Shown here: piece by piece, positions 1 through 5,172 of the stretch
Layout: each line of letters starts with the position of its first letter
How positions within the stretch are numbered: position 1 is the stretch's first letter
Assembly (NCBI GenBank): GCA_003452915.1
Contig: DMMZ01000038.1
Span: 10,111-15,282 of the forward strand
Length of the DNA stretch: 5,172 bases
DNA from: Clostridiales bacterium
Lineage (GTDB): Bacteria > Bacillota > Clostridia > Oscillospirales > CAG-382
Reading direction: 5' to 3'
Made by a program: the position numbers and the translations under genes
Notes under the pieces: model-generated
Told to the model about the DNA's origin: nothing
Databases searched by the model: none
Seen by the model: only the letters and a program-made list of their open reading frames with translations

Positions 1-371
1 AAAAGACCGCAAATACATTGACCCCGGGAACACATGGCTCAACCTTTGGAGGAAATCCTGTTTGTGCAGCAGGAGCAATAAGTATTATTGAGAGGTTGGA
101 CGATAACCTTTTTAATGAAGTCACAGCGAAAAGCGAATATATAAAAAACCGTCTGTCTGCATTAAAAAACGTAATCGAGATTAGCGGAATCGGACTTATG
201 CTTGGTATAAAAACAAATAAGGATGCAAAAGTGGTTGTAAACGAATGTATGCAGAGAGGGCTTTTGGTATTAACTGCAAAAGACAAAGTAAGGCTCTTGC
301 CTGCATTGAATATTCCGTTTGAAATACTTGAAAAAGGCATTAATATATTGATGGAGATGATAGAAATCTGA
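1..371 (+). CDS. argD: Acetylornithine aminotransferase, C-terminal part (5' truncated by window)
   Basis: This is the last 122 codons of a PLP-dependent class III aminotransferase. The frame is open from position 3 and ends with TGA at 369-371; the start lies upstream, so the TTG at 18-20 is an internal leucine codon. The visible protein begins KTANTLTPGTHGSTFGGNP, matching the HGSTFGGNP signature of ArgD, whose threonine contacts the PLP phosphate across the dimer interface. The C-terminal GLLVLTAKDKVRLLPAL stretch matches the usual ArgD ending with its substrate-contacting arginine. The Schiff-base lysine should lie a few tens of residues upstream and is not in the window. The family is about 390-400 residues, so roughly the last third is present. 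The enzyme transaminates N-acetylglutamate semialdehyde to N-acetylornithine in the cytoplasm. Related ornithine, GABA or succinylornithine aminotransferases share the fold, but the argF-carAB context favours ArgD. Confidence 0.93.
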   Translation, partial: KTANTLTPGTHGSTFGGNPVCAAGAISIIERLDDNLFNEVTAKSEYIKNRLSALKNVIEISGIGLMLGIKTNKDAKVVVNECMQRGLLVLTAKDKVRLLPALNIPFEILEKGINILMEMIEI

Positions 372-395
372 AAGATAAATCTTTCGGATTCGGTT

Positions 396-448
396 TTGTG
401 CCTTTGACTTCTATGGGAAGTCAATCTTGCTTTGCAAGAATAGCACAA
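396..448 (+). other. Predicted three-way-junction fold in the argF leader
   Basis: Three helices can form together. TTGTGC (396-401) pairs with GCACAA (443-448) as a closing stem. Inside it, TTGACTTC (404-411) pairs with GAAGTCAA (417-424) around a 5-nt loop, an 8-bp perfect stem. Immediately next, TCTTGC (425-430) pairs with GCAAGA (434-439) around a TTT loop, a 6-bp perfect stem. None of the stems is followed by a run of T, so this does not look like an intrinsic terminator. Stem pairing was read by eye; stability in the cell is unknown. The same inverted repeats could also fold as single-stranded DNA if the element is mobile. Confidence 0.5.
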
Positions 449-457
449 TTCCCACTT

Positions 458-476
458 TCGGCGGTAGAACCGCCGA
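458..476 (+). other. 8-bp hairpin next to the argF ribosome binding site
   Basis: TCGGCGGT (458-465) pairs perfectly with ACCGCCGA (469-476) around an AGA loop. The stem is GC-rich and should be stable. Its 3' arm runs into the purine-rich stretch GAGGAAAGGA (475-484) that precedes the argF start, taking in its first two bases. The core AAAGGA stays free, so the hairpin may present or shield the site rather than bury it. No T-tract follows, so it is not a rho-independent terminator. Confidence 0.55.
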
Positions 477-478
477 GG

Positions 479-484
479 AAAGGA
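479..484 (+). promoter_or_regulatory. Ribosome binding site of argF
   Basis: AAAGGA, within the longer purine run GAGGAAAGGA (475-484), lies 11 nt before the ATG at 496. It decides the start: the in-frame TTG at 427 lies upstream of it, has no such site, and would translate the hairpin region as a 23-residue extension with no family counterpart. The same AAAGGA with nearly the same spacing precedes carA. Confidence 0.7.
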
Positions 485-495
485 TTGAATTAAAT

Positions 496-1398
496 ATGAA
501 ACATTTACTAAAACTTTCAGATTTGTCAACCGCAGAAATAACCGAAATTCTTAACCTTGCCGATCAACTTAAATATGATAAGAAGAACGGTATTGAACAT
601 AAATATTTAAAAGATAAAACACTAGGAATGATTTTTAGAAAATCCTCCACTCGTACAAGGGTTTCCTTCGAGGTTGGAATGTATCAGCTGGGAGGTCATG
701 CTCTTTTCCTATCCTCAAACGATCTTCAGATAGGCAGAGGTGAGGAAACCGCCGATACTATTCGTGTGCTTTCTCGCTATCTTGACGGTATAATGATAAG
801 AACCTTTGACCAGAGCGAAGTCGAGGAAATGGCTCAAGCAGGTTCAATTCCGATAATAAACGGACTTACCGATTACGCTCATCCTTGTCAGGTGCTTGCC
901 GACCTTATGACTGTCAGGGAGCATAAAGGAATGCTTGAAGGGCTAAAAATGTGCTTTATCGGTGATGGTAACAATATGGCGAACTCGCTTATTGTTGGTG
1001 GTATTAAGATGGGTATGAGTGTTTCCATCGCTTGTCCTAAGGATTATCAACCAGATGAAGCTATTATGAATTGGGCATCCGAAAACGGAAATTTCCTTTG
1101 CACAGAAGATATTTTTGAAGCTGCAAAGGATGCTGATGTTATCTATACCGATGTTTGGTCATCAATGGGACAAGAGGGCGAAGCTAATATCCGCCGCGAG
1201 GCTTTCAAAGGCTTTTGTATTGATGAAAGTGTTATGAAGGTCGCTAAAAGTGACGCTATGGTGCTTCATTGTCTGCCTGCACATAAGGGTGAGGAAATAA
1301 CAAGAGAAGTTTTCGATGCTCATGCGAACGAGATTTTTGATGAAGCAGAAAACAGATTACACGCTCAAAAAGCAGTACTTGTGAAGTTAATGCAATAA
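496..1398 (+). CDS. argF: Ornithine carbamoyltransferase
   Basis: A complete 300-residue protein, the usual length for anabolic ornithine carbamoyltransferase, which forms citrulline from ornithine and carbamoyl phosphate in the cytoplasm. The N-terminal carbamoyl-phosphate domain carries S-TRTR within KSSTRTRVSF (about residues 49-58) and the HPCQ motif (129-132). The ornithine-binding domain carries DVWSSMGQE (219-227), the family's SMG loop, and HCLPAH (258-263) with the catalytic cysteine 259. The C-terminal ENRLHAQKAV segment (285-294) is also typical. These motifs separate it from aspartate carbamoyltransferase, which lacks HCLP. The ATG at 496 is chosen because it follows AAAGGA and gives MKHLLKLSDLS, the normal N-terminus. 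The stop is TAA at 1396-1398. It lies between argD and carA, so enzyme and carbamoyl-phosphate source are encoded side by side. A catabolic (arginine deiminase pathway) role is possible for the family, but no arcA or arcC is seen here. Confidence 0.96.
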   Translation: MKHLLKLSDLSTAEITEILNLADQLKYDKKNGIEHKYLKDKTLGMIFRKSSTRTRVSFEVGMYQLGGHALFLSSNDLQIGRGEETADTIRVLSRYLDGIMIRTFDQSEVEEMAQAGSIPIINGLTDYAHPCQVLADLMTVREHKGMLEGLKMCFIGDGNNMANSLIVGGIKMGMSVSIACPKDYQPDEAIMNWASENGNFLCTEDIFEAAKDADVIYTDVWSSMGQEGEANIRREAFKGFCIDESVMKVAKSDAMVLHCLPAHKGEEITREVFDAHANEIFDEAENRLHAQKAVLVKLMQ

Positions 1399-1414
1399 TA
1401 AAAGATAAATCTAC

Positions 1415-1456
1415 CATACGGCACAATTCTACTTACGCATACGGCGTAATTGCTAC
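1415..1456 (+). repeat. Imperfect tandem duplication with 23-nt period
   Basis: CATACGGCACAATTCTAC (1415-1432) recurs as CATACGGCGTAATTGCTAC (1438-1456). The copies share CATACGGC, AATT and the final CTAC or TAC, with a few differences between. The second copy overlaps an inverted repeat, TTACGC (1433-1438) with GCGTAA (1444-1449), loop ATACG. The duplication sits inside the argF-carA spacer element. Confidence 0.6.
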
Positions 1457-1460
1457 TCCG

Positions 1461-1466
1461 AAAGGA
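1461..1466 (+). promoter_or_regulatory. Ribosome binding site of carA
   Basis: AAAGGA directly abuts an ATG at 1467, which leaves no spacing for initiation there. It is 12 nt from the in-frame ATG at 1479, close to the 11-nt spacing seen for argF. This favours 1479 as the true carA start. Confidence 0.65.
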
Positions 1467-1478
1467 ATGATAAAATTT

Positions 1479-2576
1479 ATGAAAGTGGACAAGAAAGCGT
1501 ATATAATACTTGAGGACGAACAGGTTTTCGAGGGGAAATTTTTTGGTTGCGAAAAGGATATTATCGGTGAAGCTGTTTTTACCACCGGTATGACAGGCTA
1601 TGTCGAGACTCTTACAGACCCAAGCTATTACGGACAAATAATCATTCAGACCTTTCCGATGATTGGAAATTACGGAGTGATGTCAAGCGATGCCGAGAGC
1701 AGAGAGTGCAATGTGAGTGCTTTCGGTTATGTTGTAAGGGAAAAATGCGATATACCATCTAATTTCCGCTGCGAAACCGATATAGATAGCTTTTTAAAGG
1801 ATAAAGGTATCACCGGAGTGTATGATATAGATACTCGCCGGCTCACTTCATTAATCAGAGAAAAAGGCGTTATGAACGCTTGTATTTGCTCTGATATAAC
1901 AAATATTGATATAAACAAAGTAAAGTATTACACTGTTGTGGATGCTGTAAAAAATACAAGCTGTTCTAAAAAGTGCTTTTATAAAGCAAAGAACAGCCTT
2001 TTTTCAGTTGCACTTATCGATTATGGAGCAAAGCAGAATATTATACGTAAACTTAACGAACATGGCTGTGATGTAACAGTTTTTCCTTTTGATTGCAAGG
2101 CTGATGAAATTATAGATGGTGGTTTTGTCGGTTTGATGCTTTCCAATGGTCCTGGTGACCCAAAGGAGAACACATACAGTATAGAACAGTTAAAAAAATT
2201 AACAGGCAAACTACCGATATTCGGCATTTGCCTTGGACATCAACTGCTTGCACTTGCTTTTGGCGGTGACACGTATAAATTGAAATACGGTCACAGAGGT
2301 GCAAATCAACCTGCTACCGATTTAATAACAGGCAGAACATTTATAACAAGTCAGAACCATGGTTATGCGGTGGATATTGCTAGTATCGATAAGTCGGTTG
2401 GAGAAGTTTCTTTTATAAACGCAAATGATGGTACCTGCGAGGGAATGATATATAATAATTATTCCGCATTTTCAGTACAATTCCACCCCGAGGCTTGCGG
2501 AGGGCCACACGACACCGAATTTTTATTCGACAGGTTTATTAATTTAATGAAAAAGGAGGCTGCCGACAATGCCTAA
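1479..2576 (+). CDS. carA: Carbamoyl-phosphate synthase small subunit (glutaminase)
   Basis: A complete protein of 365 residues from the ATG at 1479, about the family length. It hydrolyses glutamine and passes ammonia through a tunnel to CarB. The N-terminal CPSase small-chain domain (about residues 1-130) shows GMTGYVETLTDPSYYGQ (37-53) and the GVYDIDTRRLT segment (113-123). A poorly conserved linker (about 135-175) precedes the class I glutamine amidotransferase domain, with SNGPGDP (222-228), the nucleophile elbow GICLGHQ with Cys251, SQNHGYAV (291-298), and HPEA with His336 and Glu338 completing the triad. No catalytic residue is missing. An ATG at 1467 would add four residues but abuts the ribosome binding site. 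The 3' end overlaps carB by 8 nt and contains the carB ribosome binding site, so the two subunits are probably translationally coupled. Neighbouring argF suggests an arginine role. Confidence 0.96.
   Translation: MKVDKKAYIILEDEQVFEGKFFGCEKDIIGEAVFTTGMTGYVETLTDPSYYGQIIIQTFPMIGNYGVMSSDAESRECNVSAFGYVVREKCDIPSNFRCETDIDSFLKDKGITGVYDIDTRRLTSLIREKGVMNACICSDITNIDINKVKYYTVVDAVKNTSCSKKCFYKAKNSLFSVALIDYGAKQNIIRKLNEHGCDVTVFPFDCKADEIIDGGFVGLMLSNGPGDPKENTYSIEQLKKLTGKLPIFGICLGHQLLALAFGGDTYKLKYGHRGANQPATDLITGRTFITSQNHGYAVDIASIDKSVGEVSFINANDGTCEGMIYNNYSAFSVQFHPEACGGPHDTEFLFDRFINLMKKEAADNA
2552..2559 (+). promoter_or_regulatory. Ribosome binding site of carB inside carA
   Basis: AAAGGAGG lies within the last codons of carA (encoding part of KKEAAD) and 9 nt before the carB ATG at 2569. 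It is the strongest ribosome binding site in the window and, with the 8-nt gene overlap, points to coupled translation that would keep the two subunits in step. Confidence 0.85.
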
Positions 2577-5172
2577 GAACAGTAGTATAAAAAAAGTACT
2601 TGTCATCGGCAGCGGACCTATTGTTATCGGTCAGGCGGCGGAGTTTGACTATGCTGGGGCACAGGCCTGCCGTGTATTAAAAAACGAGGGCGTTAAGGTT
2701 GTGTTAGTCAATTCAAACCCTGCGACAATTATGACCGACAAGGCACTTGCAGATTCCATTTATCTTGAACCTCTTAACAGCGAGACTATAAAGAGAATTA
2801 TAAAAAAAGAAAAGCCAGACAGTCTGCTTGCCGGTTTTGGTGGTCAGACAGGTCTTACAATAGCTATGCAGCTATCAAAAGAGGGTTTTCTAAAAGAAAA
2901 CAATATCCAACTTATAGGAACAAATGCAGAAGCTATTGAAAAGGCGGAGGACAGACAGCTCTTTAAGGATACGATGAATTCCCTTAAGCAGCCGACAATT
3001 CCTTCGCAGACGGTTTACACCTGTGAAGAGGCATATAAGGTTGCAAACAGAATCGGTTATCCCATAATTATCCGTCCTGCCTTTACTCTTGGCGGTGCAG
3101 GTGGCGGTGTGGCATACGACGAAGAGCAGTTAAAAACTGTTGCAAACAACGGTTTATTGATGTCACCTATTCATCAGGTTCTGGTTGAAAAATATATATA
3201 CGGCTGGAAAGAAATAGAGTTTGAGGTAATGCGTGACTCAAAGGGTAATGTTATTACTGTTTGCAGTATGGAGAACATTGACCCTGTCGGTATACATACA
3301 GGCGACAGCATTGTTGTTGCGCCTACATTAACCTTATCCGATAAAGAATATCAGATGTTACGCAGTGCTTCACTTGACATAATATCAGCTCTCGGTATTG
3401 AGGGCGGTTGTAACTGCCAGTTTGCACTTAATCCTAGCAGCTTTGATTATGCGGTAATTGAAGTAAATCCACGTGTGTCACGTTCATCTGCTCTTGCAAG
3501 TAAGGCGACAGGCTATCCGATTGCAAAGGTTGCCGCAAAGATTGCACTAGGCTACACGCTTGATGAGATTAAAAACGATATAACAGGAAAGACCTGTGCC
3601 TGTTTTGAGCCTGCACTTGATTATGTTGTTTTGAAAATCCCAAAATGGCCTTTTGACAAGTTCATCACCGCAAACCGCAAATTGGGAACACAGATGAAGG
3701 CAACAGGTGAGACCATGGCTATTGGAAATTGCTTTGAGTCTGCAATGATGAAGGCAGTCAGAGGTAGTGAGATTTCACTCGATTCGTTTAATTATCCTCC
3801 TTTTGAGGGTATTGATATAACAGAAAGACTAAAAATTGCAGATGATTTACGTATCTTTGCGGTTTACGAGGCTTTAAAACAAGGTATTTCAGTTGACATA
3901 ATCAATGACATAACAAAGATAGATAAATTCTTTATCGAGAAGCTGAAGAACCTTGCAGATTATGAAAAGGAATTGTATTCTACATCCTTTACAGAAGAAC
4001 TATATATAAAAGGAAAAAAACTTGGATTTACCGATAAATTTATAAAAAAATGTGGAAAAATAATAGAACCGCTTTTTCCTTCCTATAAAATGGTTGATAC
4101 TTGCGCTGCTGAATTCAAAGCGGAAACACCGTATTTTTATTCTAGTTTTGATGCTTATTGTGAGGCTAGGACAACCGTAAATACAAGCAAGGAACGTATT
4201 ATTGTTCTCGGCTCGGGACCTATCCGTATTGGTCAGGGTATAGAATTCGATTATTCATCGGTGCATTGTGCCGAGACCTTAAAAAAACTGGGTTATGAAG
4301 TAATTATTATAAACAACAACCCCGAGACTGTTTCAACGGACTTTGATGTTTCAGACAGATTATATTTTGAGCCACTTACCGAGGAGGATGTTCTCGGTGT
4401 TATAAAAGCGGAAAATCCGATTGGCGTTGTTGTTGCTTTCGGTGGACAGACCGCAATAAAACTTGCAAAACCACTTGAAAAACTGGGTATAAAAATCTTC
4501 GGCACAAGTGCCGAGGGAATTGATATGGCGGAGGATAGAGAGCGTTTTGATGATCTTCTTTCACGCTTTGAAATAAAACGTCCTGTCGGGCTTAGTGTTC
4601 TTAATACCAATGAAGCTCTTAAAGCTGCAGAAGTAATAAGTTATCCTGTGCTTTTACGTCCTTCTTATGTTATCGGTGGTCAGAACATGACAATCGCTTA
4701 CACAAATGAAGATATTGTAAGGTACATGGAGATTATCCTCTCGCAGGGGATAACTAATCCTGTGTTGGTTGATAAATACATGAGTGGAACCGAACTTGAG
4801 GTTGATGTTATTTCTGATGGCGAGGATGTTCTTATCCCCGGGATTATGGAACATATCGAGAGAGCAGGAGTACACAGCGGCGACTCGATAGCTATTTATC
4901 CTCCTGTTTCAATAAACGATAAAATGCTTGAACGGATAACCGATTGTTCGGTAAAACTCTCAAAAGCACTCGGAACAAAGGGACTTGTAAACATACAATA
5001 CCTTATTCAACATAACGAATTATATGTAATAGAAGTTAATCCACGCGCGTCGAGAACAGTACCTTATATAAGCAAGGTAACAGGCGTTCCGATGGTTGAG
5101 CTTGCAACAAAAGTTATGGTCGGACAAAAGTTAAATGACCTTGGCTTCGGCAACGGATTATATAAAATACCA
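2569..5172 (+). CDS. carB: Carbamoyl-phosphate synthase large subunit (3' truncated by window)
   Basis: Open without a stop for 868 codons to the window edge; the family is about 1060-1075 residues. It uses two ATP, bicarbonate and CarA-derived ammonia to make carbamoyl phosphate. The protein is two homologous ATP-grasp halves. The carboxyphosphate half shows GSGPIVIGQAAEFDY (14-28), AEDR with Arg129, IIRP with Arg169, Glu215, GIHTGDS with Gly241 and His243, and EVNPR (298-302), nearly residue-for-residue with the E. coli numbering. The oligomerisation region spans roughly 400-540. The carbamoyl-phosphate half shows GSGPIRIGQGIEFDY (548-562), AEDR with Arg657, LLRP with Arg697, VHSGDS (768-773) and EVNPR (822-826). 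The window stops at GLYKIP, before the rest of this half and the C-terminal allosteric domain, so ornithine or UMP control cannot be judged. The ATG at 2569 follows AAAGGAGG and overlaps carA by 8 nt. Confidence 0.97.
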   Translation, partial: MPKNSSIKKVLVIGSGPIVIGQAAEFDYAGAQACRVLKNEGVKVVLVNSNPATIMTDKALADSIYLEPLNSETIKRIIKKEKPDSLLAGFGGQTGLTIAMQLSKEGFLKENNIQLIGTNAEAIEKAEDRQLFKDTMNSLKQPTIPSQTVYTCEEAYKVANRIGYPIIIRPAFTLGGAGGGVAYDEEQLKTVANNGLLMSPIHQVLVEKYIYGWKEIEFEVMRDSKGNVITVCSMENIDPVGIHTGDSIVVAPTLTLSDKEYQMLRSASLDIISALGIEGGCNCQFALNPSSFDYAVIEVNPRVSRSSALASKATGYPIAKVAAKIALGYTLDEIKNDITGKTCACFEPALDYVVLKIPKWPFDKFITANRKLGTQMKATGETMAIGNCFESAMMKAVRGSEISLDSFNYPPFEGIDITERLKIADDLRIFAVYEALKQGISVDIINDITKIDKFFIEKLKNLADYEKELYSTSFTEELYIKGKKLGFTDKFIKKCGKIIEPLFPSYKMVDTCAAEFKAETPYFYSSFDAYCEARTTVNTSKERIIVLGSGPIRIGQGIEFDYSSVHCAETLKKLGYEVIIINNNPETVSTDFDVSDRLYFEPLTEEDVLGVIKAENPIGVVVAFGGQTAIKLAKPLEKLGIKIFGTSAEGIDMAEDRERFDDLLSRFEIKRPVGLSVLNTNEALKAAEVISYPVLLRPSYVIGGQNMTIAYTNEDIVRYMEIILSQGITNPVLVDKYMSGTELEVDVISDGEDVLIPGIMEHIERAGVHSGDSIAIYPPVSINDKMLERITDCSVKLSKALGTKGLVNIQYLIQHNELYVIEVNPRASRTVPYISKVTGVPMVELATKVMVGQKLNDLGFGNGLYKIP

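Larger units (their letters stand above)
371..484 (+). repeat. Intergenic element, copy A (argD-argF spacer)
   Basis: This element fills the spacer between argD and argF. It starts on the last base of the argD stop codon with AAAGATAAATCT (371-382), carries GCACAATTC at 443-451 followed two bases later by ACTT (454-457), and ends with AAAGGA (479-484), the likely argF ribosome binding site. The same blocks occur in the same order between argF and carA. The 60 nt between the first two blocks hold two adjacent hairpins and have no counterpart in copy B, where only 8 nt separate the blocks. The first block is part of a palindrome, AAAGAT-AA-ATCTTT (371-384). The shared blocks are seen directly; calling the two spacers members of one repeat family is inference. 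Confidence 0.55.
1401..1466 (+). repeat. Intergenic element, copy B (argF-carA spacer)
   Basis: Shorter relative of the element before argF. AAAGATAAATCT (1401-1412) begins two bases after the argF stop codon, GCACAATTC is at 1421-1429 followed by ACTT (1431-1434), and AAAGGA (1461-1466) serves as the carA ribosome binding site. Both copies have CCGA shortly before or running into that site. Between the blocks the sequence differs from copy A: it holds a near-duplicate 23 nt apart and a 6-bp hairpin instead of the junction fold. The block identity is seen; common origin is inferred. Confidence 0.55.

Noticed and set aside
403..441. Promoter-like TTGACT at 404-409
   Set aside because: No acceptable -10 box lies about 17 nt downstream (TTGCTT at that place), and the hexamer is one arm of a perfect hairpin.
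404..476. Intrinsic terminator between argD and argF
   Set aside because: The hairpins at 404-424, 425-439 and 458-476 are not followed by T-tracts, so termination is not supported.
413..493. 26-codon reading frame (begins MGSQSCFARIAQF) ending 2 nt before argF, a possible leader peptide
   Set aside because: It has no ribosome binding site, begins in the loop of a hairpin, contains no arginine run (three scattered arginines at most), and consists of repeat-element sequence. It is more likely a chance frame.
427..495. N-terminal extension of ArgF from the TTG at 427
   Set aside because: The extension translates hairpin sequence, has no ribosome binding site, and has no counterpart in the family. 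The ATG at 496 has both a proper site and the expected N-terminus.
1365..1637. Minus-strand open frame across the argF-carA junction
   Set aside because: It overlaps well-conserved argF and carA coding sequence plus the spacer, with no recognisable domain or ribosome binding site support.
4675..4690. Gln at CarB residue 705 (VIGGQNM) instead of the Arg of the E. coli-type LGGRAM motif
   Set aside because: GGQ at this place is, as far as I recall, frequent in clostridial CarB, and the key arginine two codons before the PSY (Arg697) is kept.
4293..4875. Minus-strand open frames within carB (4293-4610 and 4654-4875)
   Set aside because: They lie opposite highly conserved ATP-grasp coding sequence of carB and look like chance frames in the antisense strand.
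4198..5172. Similarity between the two halves of CarB as a possible recent duplication
   Set aside because: The internal homology of the two synthetase halves is an ancient feature of every CarB, not a local event.

Overview
The window is a stretch of a bacterial arginine biosynthesis operon. All four genes are on the + strand: the 3' end of argD (acetylornithine aminotransferase), complete argF (ornithine carbamoyltransferase), complete carA, and the first 868 codons of carB (small and large subunits of glutamine-dependent carbamoyl-phosphate synthase). The AT-rich coding sequence, strong AAGGAGG-type ribosome binding sites, and clostridial-looking CarA/CarB motifs (HPEAC in CarA, GPIRIGQGIEFDY in CarB) suggest a Firmicute of the class Clostridia, perhaps a gut Oscillospirales-like lineage. 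That placement is inference from sequence style; no marker gene is present.

Layout: argD ends at 371. A 124-nt spacer (372-495) full of inverted repeats leads to argF (496-1398). An 80-nt spacer (1399-1478) leads to carA (1479-2576). carB starts at 2569, overlapping carA by 8 nt, and stays open to the window end at 5172. The missing part of CarB is roughly its last 200 residues, including the allosteric domain.

The genes form a coherent metabolic unit. ArgD makes acetylornithine, the precursor of ornithine. CarA and CarB make carbamoyl phosphate from glutamine, bicarbonate and ATP. ArgF joins carbamoyl phosphate to ornithine to give citrulline. The proximity suggests this carbamoyl-phosphate synthase mainly serves arginine synthesis, although pyrimidine synthesis uses the same product.

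The coding part is ordinary. The part worth a second look is non-coding: the two spacers share an ordered set of short identical blocks (AAAGATAAATCT directly after the upstream stop codon, then GCACAATTC, then AAAGGA as the ribosome binding site) separated by variable, hairpin-rich sequence. They look like two diverged members of a small intergenic repeat family that ends in the next gene's ribosome binding site. The copy before argF can fold into a three-way junction followed by an 8-bp hairpin touching the argF ribosome binding site. I see no CRISPR array, tRNA, rRNA, transposase, or convincing promoter or intrinsic terminator.
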